64,000 nucleotides of DNA from Parelaphostrongylus tenuis. Lineage: Eukaryota; Nematoda; Chromadorea; Rhabditida; Metastrongylidae. Below the pieces are notes generated by a model. The model saw nothing but the letters and a program-made list of their open reading frames with translations, was not told the origin of the DNA and made no database searches. Below are positions 49,201 through 57,675 of the stretch, one piece after another. Where the stretch lies: positions 558,001 through 622,000 of the forward strand of contig JAHQIW010006092.1 in assembly GCA_019055375.1 (NCBI GenBank), read 5' to 3'. Within the stretch, counting starts at the first letter, position 1, and every line of letters begins with the position of its first letter. The translations under genes were made by a program, and so were the position numbers.

Positions 49201-51966
49201 CGGACGACAGATTGACGAAACAAACTGTAAAGTGGACTCCACGTGAACACATCCGTCCTGAGGACGACCACCTACACGTTAGGCGGACGTGTTCACTAGA
49301 AAAATTAATCAGCTGTATTCGCATCTGCATTCACATCAGCTGTATTCCCAGATGCCAATATTCTGCAGATCACGGTATAAAAATCGAGCCAACCGCCATG
49401 TTCGAGTCAGACCACTACCATGAAGAACAGTTGCAAAAAGAGACAAATGGAAATGTGTTGGGGTCAGCACAATCTGGGAAGGCGAACCGTTCAAATATCA
49501 AGTATGTAAATAATTATTTAGTACTTATTATTTACTAACCGCTAGCATAACTTGCTGTGTGGATTCCTGCATTTCTTATATTCTAATCGTTTCCTCGAAT
49601 GTATCCTCCACAACGTTCATCGAATACTTCGCGTATTCAGCATAGTCTGTAAAATGCTTAGAGACTACCGATGTTGTTACATCAGAGCCATAGGTAGAGC
49701 CATAGGTGTTGCCCTCTTCTTCATCAGTGACCCACGCCTCACACTGAACCTTATTTTATAGCAGGGATGAGAGACGTTGTTTATGGTGATAGCACGTAGT
49801 ATTGTGTTACCACCTACATATGAACTAACAGCCGTGATCCATCGACTGGAAAAGTGATGTTAACACAATATCATATGCTACTACCATGAATAACGACTCC
49901 CCATCCGTGCTTTAAGTAGGACTCAGTGTGGGGCGTGTGGCTCTAATGAAGCAGGTGATACCTCCAAAACACGTATGACTCTGATGTACCAACCTCTGTA
50001 AGAAAGACTCTAGACATTCTTACAGACTATATTGATAGCGACATTTCGAAAATGATATAGATTTCTACTTCGCGTATCATTCCGACTCCTGCTTGAAAAC
50101 TTCTTCTTTTTCATGATTAATGTAGATTGCTAGCTGGACAAAACTCTTTGCCACCTATTGTAGGAAAGCGAAGTAATGCGTTTTGCAAGGCGTTCGTTGA
50201 CTGAGCAAAAGACCATTATACCCTGCATCACTAACCACTCGGCCACCCATCTGACACCACGAAGATGACAAAGGCTCAGTAATGACTCGTTCTCTCTCGT
50301 ACGTTATTCAGTGAAAGTATAGTCAGTTTTCTTCGAAGCTGGCACTCCCGAAAGACTATAAGCAGACTCTTGAGTTTAGCCGTTTTTCCAGGAGTGATAA
50401 TAAATTTGTTAGTGAGTTCCCATAGTTGAGTTTGAAATTAGTGTTTATAGTACTGAATGATCAAATAGTTCAAGTCCGAAAACTACTTCATCCTAAAGTA
50501 ACATGAGATTTCGCTTTTTGGTACCTTCTCACCAGCGACGTCGCAAGTAATCTCGCAACTAACCGGTTATACTTTGTTTTATCGACGACAGGTCAATACG
50601 TGTTCTTCTAATTTTTATTGCAGCTAACGTTTATACGCAGTCGCGCTGAATCGCGTTTCCAAAACCGACGACGACGCCAAAGCGTTGAGAATAATAAGTT
50701 TTTATGATAACTAGCTTGTCTTGTCTTACTCTGAAGCAGTCAAAGCAGTCGAAACGTCAACCAAATGAATTTTCTTTTTTCAACTTCGTGCTACTGGCTT
50801 AATCAACAAAGAATATTTGTTATTGATTATTACAACTTATTGGCAATGAAAACACTGAGATCATATGGAAGGAGGTTTATAGAGGCACTCATCGATTTGT
50901 GACCGGATATGATAGGTTAGATAGTCAAAGAATTAATCAGATGAAGACTTTTCAATACAACATGAAGTTATGTATGAAACTAGAGTTCTTTCTGATTAAG
51001 AGGGAACAAATGAAACCCGATCTCATTCGCTAGAGAAGAACTTTTCATAGGAGTGTTAGTAACCATTCGAAAGCTGAGACTTGATACTAAAATCCCACAT
51101 CGCCGGTTTTTCAAAACACCCCTGTATAACGCTGTAGCATTCAGGTCAGAAAATTGTTTTACATCCGCCTATCGCCCTCATTTTTATCACGAGTATAATT
51201 CGCTGGAAGCCGAAAAGAATATCTATGTGTAGAGAAATTTTCGTAGTATCTTGTTCAATCGTTTTATCCAGGATATTTTTTTCAACGCGGAGGAAAAATT
51301 TCCAATTAACAAAATAGCGATCGGCCCGCCTTGTCCCGTTCCTTTCCACGGCCGTCGCCTTGTCGAATAGCCAGTTAACTACATGGCAAATGTAAAACTC
51401 TATCTTAATTTCCTCGCTAAGCCGTATTTCCGGAAAATAAGCATATCGCTAGAATCAGAAAACATTACGCTATTAGATGATTACTAATAGTCTAAGAAAA
51501 AGCTCCATGCGGTGAAGTTTGAATCACAAATCAAAAGATCAAAAGAGATCTAAAATTAAAAAAGACTTTTTAGAAAGCAAACATATTTTTGAGTTCTTTG
51601 AAGCTTATGCTATAGTTCGAACACTAGCACTCCGAGAAGCATTCTGTTTACAGAAATACAAGCGAGATAAGAGAAAGAGCACGTGATTTTGCGAAACATG
51701 ATTTTATTTTAAATGTTACAACGTTATAAAGGAGTGTTTTGAAGGACCAGCGACGTAGAACTGTAGCCTCAAGTCTAAGCTTTAGAATGGTTACTAAAGG
51801 TCCTAATCGGTTTTCCATTTGTTCCCTCCTAATCTAAAAGAACCGAAATTAGAAAACCTTAAGCTAATAGCATTCACATCTGAACCCCACCTTCAACCAT
51901 GCTGTCATACTTGCATAATCGTGGTTAACCAATTTTGATGGATCAACATCTGTGAAAGGTCCAACT
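31281..51966 (-). CDS. Carboxypeptidase D-like membrane metallocarboxypeptidase, 5' end incomplete
   Basis: At least 21 exons on the - strand give about 860 codons. Listed from the 5' end they are 51891-51966, 46505-46663, 46281-46448, 45718-45880, 45553-45618, 43310-43454, 43119-43218, 42912-43035, 42554-42613, 42317-42419, 42075-42178, 41818-41978, 41361-41499, 40932-41038, 40720-40790, 40431-40553, 40251-40364, 34084-34255, 32878-33061, 32561-32671, 31281-31424. The layout is one active M14 domain, a transthyretin-like domain, a decayed M14-like domain, a membrane helix and a cytosolic tail, as in carboxypeptidase D. The family removes C-terminal Lys/Arg from processed peptides in the trans-Golgi. 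The active domain is closest to domain II of the vertebrate protein. No domain I is seen upstream, and the signal-peptide exon is missing from what I can read. Joins 45553/43454, 40932/40790 and 40251/34255 do not fit in phase, so small exons are probably missing or the sequence has errors. Confidence 0.85.
31615..32330. mobile_element. Complete family B foldback element in the last carboxypeptidase intron
   Basis: Inverted ends read GAACAAATGAAGAAACGACC at the left (about 31618) and, at the right, the reverse complement of TCGTTTCTTCATTTGTTCCC. Inner marks in order are CATTTCACTTTTAGTAATCA, ACACGCGCAAATTTCTCGCA, TTTATTTTCTAGGAAGACC, and mirrored versions in the right half. It is about 715 bases long with no transposase frame. 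Confidence 0.75.
33400..33541 (-). repeat. tRNA-derived SINE
   Basis: The - strand opens GGTTCGGGTAGCGCAGTGAT and has a B-box-like TTGCTGGTTCGACCCCACGT. It lies in the intron between carboxypeptidase exons 34084-34255 and 32878-33061. Confidence 0.55.
33680..34030. mobile_element. Family A foldback next to a carboxypeptidase exon
   Basis: The left end is GAGAAAACACTCGAAAAGAA and the right end GATCCTAAGAAAACACTCGA. Inside are AGCAATTGAGTGTACAG, AGGTCGTAACACGTGTATCG and AACAGACCACATGACAAGT. It ends only about 50 bases before exon 34084-34255. Confidence 0.7.
34975..35765. mobile_element. Family A relative carrying a TA/ATAC microsatellite
   Basis: The left part (AATCGACTATTTTGAGACAT, TTCAAGCCTTTCATGAGGTT, GACTCGTGTTTCGGCC) is mirrored at the right (GGTCGAAACACGTGTCTAAG, AACATACCTCGTGAAAAGC). 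A second direct copy of the left end starts at about 35441 (AATCAACTACTTTGAGACCT). Between them, 35170-35440 is an ATAC/TA-rich microsatellite that includes about 15 TA units. Confidence 0.7.
35170..35440. repeat. TA/ATAC microsatellite
   Basis: Runs of TATATA, GTATAC, ACATAC and ATGTAT fill the stretch, with the longest pure TA run at about 35240-35270. An open frame through it is low-complexity and not real. Confidence 0.9.
37921..37996 (-). repeat. tRNA-derived SINE head
   Basis: The - strand reads GAGCCTCGCTAGTGCGATTG, then GTTAGCACGCCGGG, then ATGCGGGTTCGATTACTCGT. These are good A- and B-box matches, but the acceptor-stem ends do not pair. Confidence 0.6.
38050..38165 (-). repeat. Decayed tRNA-like SINE
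   Basis: The - strand carries GTGCCTGTGACCGAGTGGCT, then AATGTTCGACGCGGAGCTTA. A following tail shares ATTCAATTCGTTTTCTCTC with a run at 20390. Weak A-box only. Confidence 0.4.
39095..39760. mobile_element. Family B element
   Basis: The left end is GTTGGACGGCACGGGATGTA, then GAAACGACC; the right end is AGCAAAAGGGATCGCTTCCT, then CGTTCCGTGCTGTC. Inner marks match the copies at 31615 and 58395 (TCTGGCTAGTGCGCTACGTA, CCATTCAATAGCGTAAATTT). It is non-coding. Confidence 0.7.
40251..42178 (-). CDS. Carboxypeptidase D-like: decayed second M14-like domain, first part
   Basis: Seven exons lie in order after the transthyretin-like domain. They include [72 protein letters not shown] and [10 protein letters not shown]. 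None shows HxxE, an NRNF pair or a catalytic Glu, so the domain is not a peptidase. By position it corresponds to the inactive last domain of carboxypeptidase D, but it has diverged so far that alignment is only approximate. The join between 40932-41038 and 40720-40790 is out of phase; a run of seven T bases at the start of the latter exon could hide a length error. Confidence 0.7.
42317..43035 (-). CDS. Carboxypeptidase D-like: transthyretin-like domain
   Basis: Exon 42912-43035 carries [20 protein letters not shown], then [12 protein letters not shown]. Exon 42554-42613 carries [17 protein letters not shown]. Exon 42317-42419 carries [15 protein letters not shown]. Together they reproduce the C-terminal beta-sandwich that follows every M14B catalytic domain (HxGVxGxVxDxxGxPIxNAxIxV, then GDYWRLLxPG). 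The three exons join in phase. Confidence 0.9.
43119..43454 (-). CDS. Carboxypeptidase D-like: second half of active M14 domain
   Basis: Exon 43310-43454 reads [18 protein letters not shown], then [12 protein letters not shown]. Exon 43119-43218 reads [20 protein letters not shown], carrying the catalytic Glu in FEITIEM, then GCIKFPSNN. The acceptor used for the second exon (CACTTAG at 43219) gives WYSGGM, a little shorter than the family's usual WYxVxGGM; the nearer acceptor at 43229 breaks the frame. The entry of the first exon does not fit the phase left by 45553-45618. Confidence 0.85.
43960..45320. mobile_element. GC-rich long-inverted-repeat element (local family E)
   Basis: The arms at about 43985-44160 and 45130-45295 are inverted copies. 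The left has TCGCTTGCGCGGCACTCGCA and CAGTAGCTAAGCGAGATTCG. The right, read on the other strand, has GCTTGCGCGGCAGTCAAGGC and CAGTAGCCGAGCGAGATTTG. Arms are much richer in GC than the surroundings; the inner part (about 44170-45120) is AT-rich and shows no transposase. The element lies in the carboxypeptidase intron with an out-of-phase exon join. Confidence 0.7.
45553..51966 (-). CDS. Carboxypeptidase D-like: first half of active M14 domain
   Basis: The first exon seen (51891-51966) reads [14 protein letters not shown], matching the conserved HxYxxMxxWL start of this subfamily. Exon 46505-46663 has [20 protein letters not shown] and ends [10 protein letters not shown], giving the zinc ligands His and Glu (HxxE). 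Exon 46281-46448 gives [15 protein letters not shown] and [13 protein letters not shown]. Exon 45718-45880 gives [14 protein letters not shown], with the substrate-binding Asn-Arg pair, and ends VISANLHG, the third zinc His. Exon 45553-45618 gives [11 protein letters not shown]. All joins in this block keep phase. The first intron, about 5.2 kb, carries a mariner and a LINE. Confidence 0.9.
46165..46210. repeat. CT microsatellite
   Basis: About 18 CT units lie in the intron between carboxypeptidase exons 46281-46448 and 45718-45880. The + strand open frame across it is antisense to exon 45718-45880 and not a gene. Confidence 0.9.
47135..47716 (+). mobile_element. Mariner element with only the N-terminal half left
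   Basis: Imperfect ends share AACAAACACCAAATTTAT at about 47151 with AGTAAACACCAAATTTAT on the opposite strand at about 47690. The + strand frame reads [20 protein letters not shown], matching the mariner WFxKFRxGxxxLEDxP region. It continues [20 protein letters not shown], the second helix-turn-helix. The catalytic half is absent. Its flank (CAACATCATTCAAGGTATGC) resembles that at 14301, so it belongs to the same family as the 14243 copy, which keeps the opposite half. Confidence 0.85.
47750..49320 (+). mobile_element. Degenerate RTE-like LINE reverse transcriptase
   Basis: The decayed + strand frame shows RT blocks in order: [15 protein letters not shown] (47953), a W/VILHK region, [15 protein letters not shown] (48133), then [10 protein letters not shown] (48593). 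[10 protein letters not shown] follows with the catalytic Asp pair at about 48628. Then come [20 protein letters not shown] (48687) and [15 protein letters not shown] (48810). The C-terminal part has [10 protein letters not shown] (49100) and [10 protein letters not shown] (49231). Many stops and shifts kill it. A separate block [19 protein letters not shown] at 47800-47865 repeats the same RT motif before the rest, showing a rearranged or doubled copy. It sits in the first carboxypeptidase intron, antisense to it. Confidence 0.85.
49660..50015. mobile_element. Diverged foldback related to family D
   Basis: The left arm (GTTACATCAGAGCCATAGGT, then CCACGCCTCACACTGAACC) is mirrored by the right arm, whose other strand reads GGTACATCAGAGTCATACGT, then CCACACTGAG. 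The centre shares GATCCATCGACTGG with family D at 54.8 kb. Confidence 0.55.
50225..50262 (-). repeat. tRNA-like SINE head fragment
   Basis: The - strand reads GTCAGATGGGTGGCCGAGTG, then GTTAGTGATGCAGGG, an A-box match. The B-box is missing, so it is a fragment. Confidence 0.4.
51000..51840. mobile_element. Family B element at the edge of the first seen carboxypeptidase exon
   Basis: The left end, AGAGGGAACAAATGAAACCC, is mirrored by CATTTGTTCCCTCCTAATCT at about 51819. Inner marks include TAGGAGTGTTAGTAACCATT and its mirror. The right end lies about 55 bases from exon 51891-51966. It resembles the nested copy at 11150-11608 more than the 31615 copy. Confidence 0.7.
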
Positions 51967-54600
51967 CTTAAAAAAACCATAAGAGAAATTTCATCATTGT
52001 CATAACAGGGTGCAAAAAGGGAAAAAAGGAACAGTAATACAACATATTTGTGAGTATAGTTATACCTCTCTTACCTTTTCTTCATTTCTTCATATGATGG
52101 AAAAATGCTAAGGTTAAACTTGTTGGCCCCGAAATGTAAGCTTAGAGCATCTCCCTCAAAAGGTTTACATTTACATCAAAGTATGAAAAGTGAAAAGAGC
52201 AAACAGATGTTCCCCACCTCAGCAGCTTTGGTCTCCTGATTAGTCGCAATAATATCGCTGTCCCAGTTGATAAATAAGCCCCAGCTCAACTGGAAAAATG
52301 CGAGCAAGGAGGACCATGAATAGAAGGACCCTGCTCGCATTCGGCGTATACCTCAATGAACATGCGGTAGAACTTATCAAATAACCATAAAATTACAAGA
52401 TGTTAAGACACTTTGAGAGCTCACGATCTACACAATACTAAGCAATGCGTTAACTTTGCCCTCCTCTCAGCTATTCTTGAAGCCGTTCGGGGACGGCGTG
52501 TGCCTGAACTGGTTCACAACTAATTAGGGAAGTTTTCAGCGGTCAAACATTGTTTCGTGCCCTTCAGCATTTATTTGAAAGCTCAAATCCTGGTGATTTC
52601 AATTATGCTACATTTCTGAAAAGCTACTCCTACTGTGTCGTGCCAACCAAGATAATATGTTTCAAAGTCGGTCTGCTTAATTTGCTCGGCTGAGGTCGGT
52701 AGATGACTTTTCCCTAGACTTTTGGCAGTTATGTGATAGCTCAAATCTCATTAGTTTCAGAGCAAAACATAAATCACAAGATTTTCTATAGAACGCTGTG
52801 AGAGTGAAAAGATGATTACGTTTCACACTCAAAGCAGTTCACCCGTCTCTCGAACTTCGCATAAAGATTATGGTAGATTTGAGTAAAGGTCGTGTATTTG
52901 AGGCTCTTTACCGCCAGAGAAAGATAAATTACTACAAAAGAAAGTTACATGAAGGCATTTTCACTAAAAAGAACGACCAAATGTCACAAAGTTCGTAATG
53001 TTACTATGTTTCTACCGAAAAACATCTTTACGAAAGCGAACTTATTTTTTACTGTCAATGAATATTTGTTTTATTACTTTATCTATGTCTTTATGGTCAG
53101 CTGATAGCTTGAGCAACGCTGATTCTAATACAAAGCTTCTTTTATGAAACTACTTCCGTAATATACTCTACGAACCAAAAGAAGACTACGTTGTGCTCTC
53201 GGTGTAAATGGCTCGTTCTTTGAACTTTACAGAGGGGCTTCGCTGGCAGTTTATACAGTGGTTTGATTATGAAAAAAAGCTCTATTGCTACGAGAAGATG
53301 GATCAATATGGAAAAAACTTCTGAAAGCGTATTTGTAGTGAAAATAAACCCAGCTGTAAAAAAACCTGTACTTTTCAAAGCGAAAGCGACGTTCCTAGGC
53401 CAATAACGCATTTCCAATTCTTTTTTTTTTCATTTCTTTTAACGATTGTAAAAGTGTGATTCGAAATTACATTTTCTATTATGTACGAACTTCGAAGGAA
53501 AAATATGAACTACTAATAAATCGTAGAAATCAACTAGTTCTGTGTATCCATGCGGTAAACGTGGAGGAGTACACCCATGGGAAGCGGTTGGGCAGACTAG
53601 ATCTGTGGTTCACTATAGAAGATCCCAACCACCTGCACGTGATAACATTGAAATTACATTGGTACGGAACTTGACAGAAGTCAGAGAATCGCTTTGAGTG
53701 CATCGACAAAAAAACACGTTGAATACGCAAAATAAGTGAGCACGTGCAGTGGCAAAGATTACTACGACGAATAATGTTCATAATAAAATGTAAGAGGAAC
53801 TATGAAATACAAAACTCATAGGACTAAAAAAAATTGTTTTATTATTCTATGTGAGTCTCAATTACCAAAGTGCTTTAATAATCCAAAATTATTGACAATT
53901 ATCGATAACTTGAATCGCTTGTAGTGCGCATCATTATTTTTGACCACAAACTCATAATTTTTCTAATTCTCAATCGTGTGACGACTTTTGGGCGTTGTGT
54001 ATAATGAAAAATACTAGAACGTGAAGATTATATCGTAATATCCTTTGTACAACTAACTAAAATTGACTGAATGCCAAAAACAGTATGATTGCAAAGTGAA
54101 CTAGCATTTTTTTCTACCCGTAAGAGCTATATATAAGAAAAAAAACTTATGAGCGCGTAGAGCAAACCGTAACGTATTGCACTAAAACAAGAAATCCAAA
54201 AAATTCCCTCAGCTAGAGAAAGGAAACCATAATCAAGTAACGAAATCGCACGCCGCTTTGCGATTCGTGCTGCTCATAACGATTTTGATTGCCGTTCCGA
54301 ACGGGTTAACTATAGCGGTTGTTAACAATCAGCCTAAACGCGAATAATCTGGGAAGCACAAGTCGGCATCAAACTCAAATAAGCTGAATCTGATAGTTGT
54401 GTCTCAGTAGCTCATCATTCTTGTTATTGCATTTCACATCGCACCTTGCCGTGTGAAGGAGTGAGCAATAGATAAAAGTTAAAATCAACACATAGCGATA
54501 GCTAGTAACAATACAGGACTTCACAATGAAAAATACATGGAAACAGTGATTGAAAAACCAACTCTGCTTTAACTTCAGCATTACTCATCAATCATATATT
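51967..54600. other. Upstream region of the carboxypeptidase gene, no exon recognised
   Basis: The missing signal-peptide exon may lie here or farther upstream, but I cannot identify it. A family F block is at 52900-53450 (GATAGCTTGAGCAACGCTGA). A short GC-richer patch at 53570-53650 is unassigned. Confidence 0.4.
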
Positions 54601-54611
54601 TTTATCCATAT

Positions 54612-55285
54612 GACCGACTGTTTTTAGAACCTCGTAATAAACATTTAAAATAATTCCAAAAAAAAAAGAATGTTTAAAGCCTAAACGAGGTTGGTACGCC
54701 AGGGCCATGCACCGGTGTTTCGGAGGTTTCGGCCTCCTCTCAATCACCCCCGTGCCTCATTAAACCCTGCACTGTGGTAAGGATGGAGGCGTATGTGGTG
54801 ATGGCATAGTGTACAATGACACTGGTCCATCACCACTTTTCAGTCGATGGATTTCGACTGGTAGACCAAAATTAATCTATATGATCCTCCTTGCTATAAT
54901 GCAGGAGCTTAATGAGGGACGGGGGTCACTGACGAGGAGGCCGAAACCTCCGAAACACCGCTGCATGGCCCTGGCGTACCAACCTCGTTTAGGCTTTAAA
55001 CATTCTTTTTTGGAATTATTTTGAATGTCTATTACGAGGTTTTAAAAACAGTCGATCATATGGATTAATTTTGGTCTACGAGCCGAAATCCATCGACTGA
55101 AAAGTGGTGATGGACCAATGTCACTGTACACTTGCCATCACCACATACGCGTCCCTCCTTGCTATAATGCAGGGCTCAATGAGGGACAGGGGACACTGAC
55201 GAGAAGGCCGAAACCTCCGAAACACCGGTGTATGGCCCTGGCGTACCAACCTCGTTTAGGTTTTGAACATTCTTTTTTGGACATA
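54612..55285. mobile_element. Family D foldback with an extra right arm
   Basis: The left arm 54612-54887 contains GTTGGTACGCCAGGGCCATG and GTTTCGGAGGTTTCGGCCTC. A first right arm, 54893-55053, carries their inverse (GAGGAGGCCGAAACCTCCGA). A second, longer right arm at 55054-55285 repeats it and also mirrors the inner part (TTAATTTTGGTCTACGAGCC). Arms are near-identical, so the element is relatively young. No coding frame is present. Confidence 0.8.
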
Positions 55286-55327
55286 TATTTTTGTTAATTA
55301 AGCCTGCAAGACGAAATTGATAATAAA

Positions 55328-55573
55328 TTTATTCGGCCAAGGTTTCGACGCGTTTTGTCTTCTTCAAAGCCGATGAGTCGAATTGGTGCCCACCGTCCTA
55401 GTTATGGCCTTTCTTCTGTATATGAAAACATCACCGAGTAAGGTTATTTACTTGAGCGGTGCCCACCGAAGAAGTGTCAACTTTATCAACAGCAAAGTTG
55501 AAGACCAGAGACGAACGTTGGAGATAATCGGCTCGAAAGAAGACGAAGACGTTGAAACGTTAGCCGATTGAAT
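55328..55573. mobile_element. Family C foldback
   Basis: The left end is TTTATTCGGCCAAGGTTTCG; the right end, GACGTTGAAACGTTAGCCGA, is its inverted partner. Inside, CGGTGCCCACCG-like runs also face each other. It directly follows the family D element. Confidence 0.7.
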
Positions 55574-56179
55574 CTTTTTCCAACAACTCCGTGCTACTGG
55601 CTTTGATCAACAAAGAATGTATGACAGTAGAAGTTTCATAAGACACTAAACACTCGGTTCACTTGTCCAGCGATATATTCGCACAAAAGCATTGTTGTTT
55701 GAACAACGGCTTCTAATTACTAAGAAAGGCGACTTTCTAAAAAAAGACTTTCTATATGTGAAAAAACTTTCATGGCTACTCAAAAAAAAAAACGTGCAGG
55801 AGTGAGATATTAAGAGGTAAACACACCACCGTACAGTTCATTTCTTGAAAGAACATTGTTAATTATAACTCTGTTATAATCCAGTTAAAAAAGCAATAGA
55901 TTCATTTGCAGTAGTACAGATATCCTTCTGATTAATGATTTGTAACTGTATAACACTACGAAACAGATGTAAATGATGTACGAATAATTATTCAAGGCGC
56001 AGAAAAGCTTTCATATTTTCCGGGCTTCTCAAGGAGCCTTGATTCTGGCAAACAAGCTGCAATGCGCATTAAAGATTCAATTTTCAAATGATTTATTCCT
56101 CAAAGTTCTTTCCCCTATACTTTCTGGACGATTCTAGGAGATAGTTTATTGAAGAGTAAGACATGTCCTACAAAGGTGG

Positions 56180-57500
56180 TCCGGAAAAAGCTCATCCATA
56201 GCTCAGCAAGCCTCTTCTCTTTTGAAATTTGACGAAAAGTGCGCCTGACGACATCGTGAAGCCACTCTTACTCTTGATTCGTTTGATCATTGGAAAAAAA
56301 TCTTTTCCGTTATCCAAGAAGAAATGAAGAGACGACTCCTTTCGCAAAGCAAGAACCTTTGATAACAGTGTTAAATACCATTCAAAATTAAAATTTTGGG
56401 AGGCCGCTGAACGTGCTCGCTTTTTGCAAGAGCATTTTTTATAGTGGTCTAGCATCCAAAAAAAAAAGATTATTTTTCACACCCGCCGTGTGCTTTTATT
56501 TTTTATTACGTGTATAATTCACTGGAAGTACGAAATGCATATGAGCGTGTAGAGAAAATCTTCGAGTATCAGAACCATATGTTTTATCTGGAGTTTTTTG
56601 TTTCAAGCGGAGAAAAGCTCTGAGTTTAATAAGAAAAATACACTGCTCATGTGAATCCCACCTGCATGGTCTACCGATCGCGCATAATGAATCCGCATCC
56701 AATACACACCCAAGCGGCAACCAAATGCGCAGTAAGTGAAACTCAATCTCACTTTTCCTGCCAAACTACAGAAAAACGGTCTCATCCGAAAATAAGCACA
56801 GCGTTAGAATCCTCGAAACTTACGTATCGCATGGTTACGTATAATTCAAACAAACAGCTCTGTACTGCGAGAAGTATGCGTGCGTAAGCACAGAATTTCC
56901 CTTTCTACTACAGCGCTGCAAAGAAGCGCTTCTAAATAGCAAACAGTTACCTGTCTGACTTCCTCAAGATTTAAGCTAACAAATGATCAAAAACGATGTA
57001 AGGAAAGAGTTTCGTCCAGCAAAATATGAGCGTAATAATGATAAAGAGGGTGTAGAGGGCGTGTGAAAAACACAACAGTTTATCTCGTTTTGATATTTTT
57101 TTTTGATATGATTATTGCAAAACCTTGCTCCCAACAAGAGATAAAACTAATAATCAAAGTATCGAACTTCGCGAACCATTTCCTAGCCGTCCTTTTCGCA
57201 CCGCATCATCGCCCCAAGCTCCATTGATCTTAAGTAACATTTTCCCTACGTAGCATTCGTGATCAAAATGTTCGCAAAAAAAACGGACAATTGAACGATA
57301 TCAAAACCATGGATTTTCAGGGCAAAAGCCATACTAAGAAACCAAAACGGCTCGAACATTTTTCCCCAACTTATTATTTTGCTGCAGCGCTGTATAAAGG
57401 CTTTTTCGAAAATCGAGCACGTAGAGCAGTCCTCCGAAATTTGAGCTTTCAAATGATACTCTTAAAAAAGTCCTTGTCCAGCAAAAACTTCTCATTCTTG
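56180..57500. mobile_element. Composite of family B halves
   Basis: The left part (56310-56460) has AAGAAATGAAGAGACGACTC, then AGAACCTTTGATAACAGTG. The middle repeats the CGTGTAGAGAAAATC and CATCCGAAAATAAGCACAGC marks. The right part (57370-57500) ends with AGTCCTTGTCCAGCAAAAAC. The order suggests more than one inserted copy. Confidence 0.5.
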
Positions 57501-57675
57501 ATTTCCTCCCGGATAAGAGAAAAGTTGAAAACAGAAAACAAAGGTCGTTTGAATAGCAACAGGCAAACGTAAGATAAGCACCAACTTCTAAGTTTATACC
57601 TTCATCAAAGTGATCTGATAAAGTAGATTTCTAAGGGAAGAGTTAATGGTAGAAGGAAGAGTATAACAACACACC

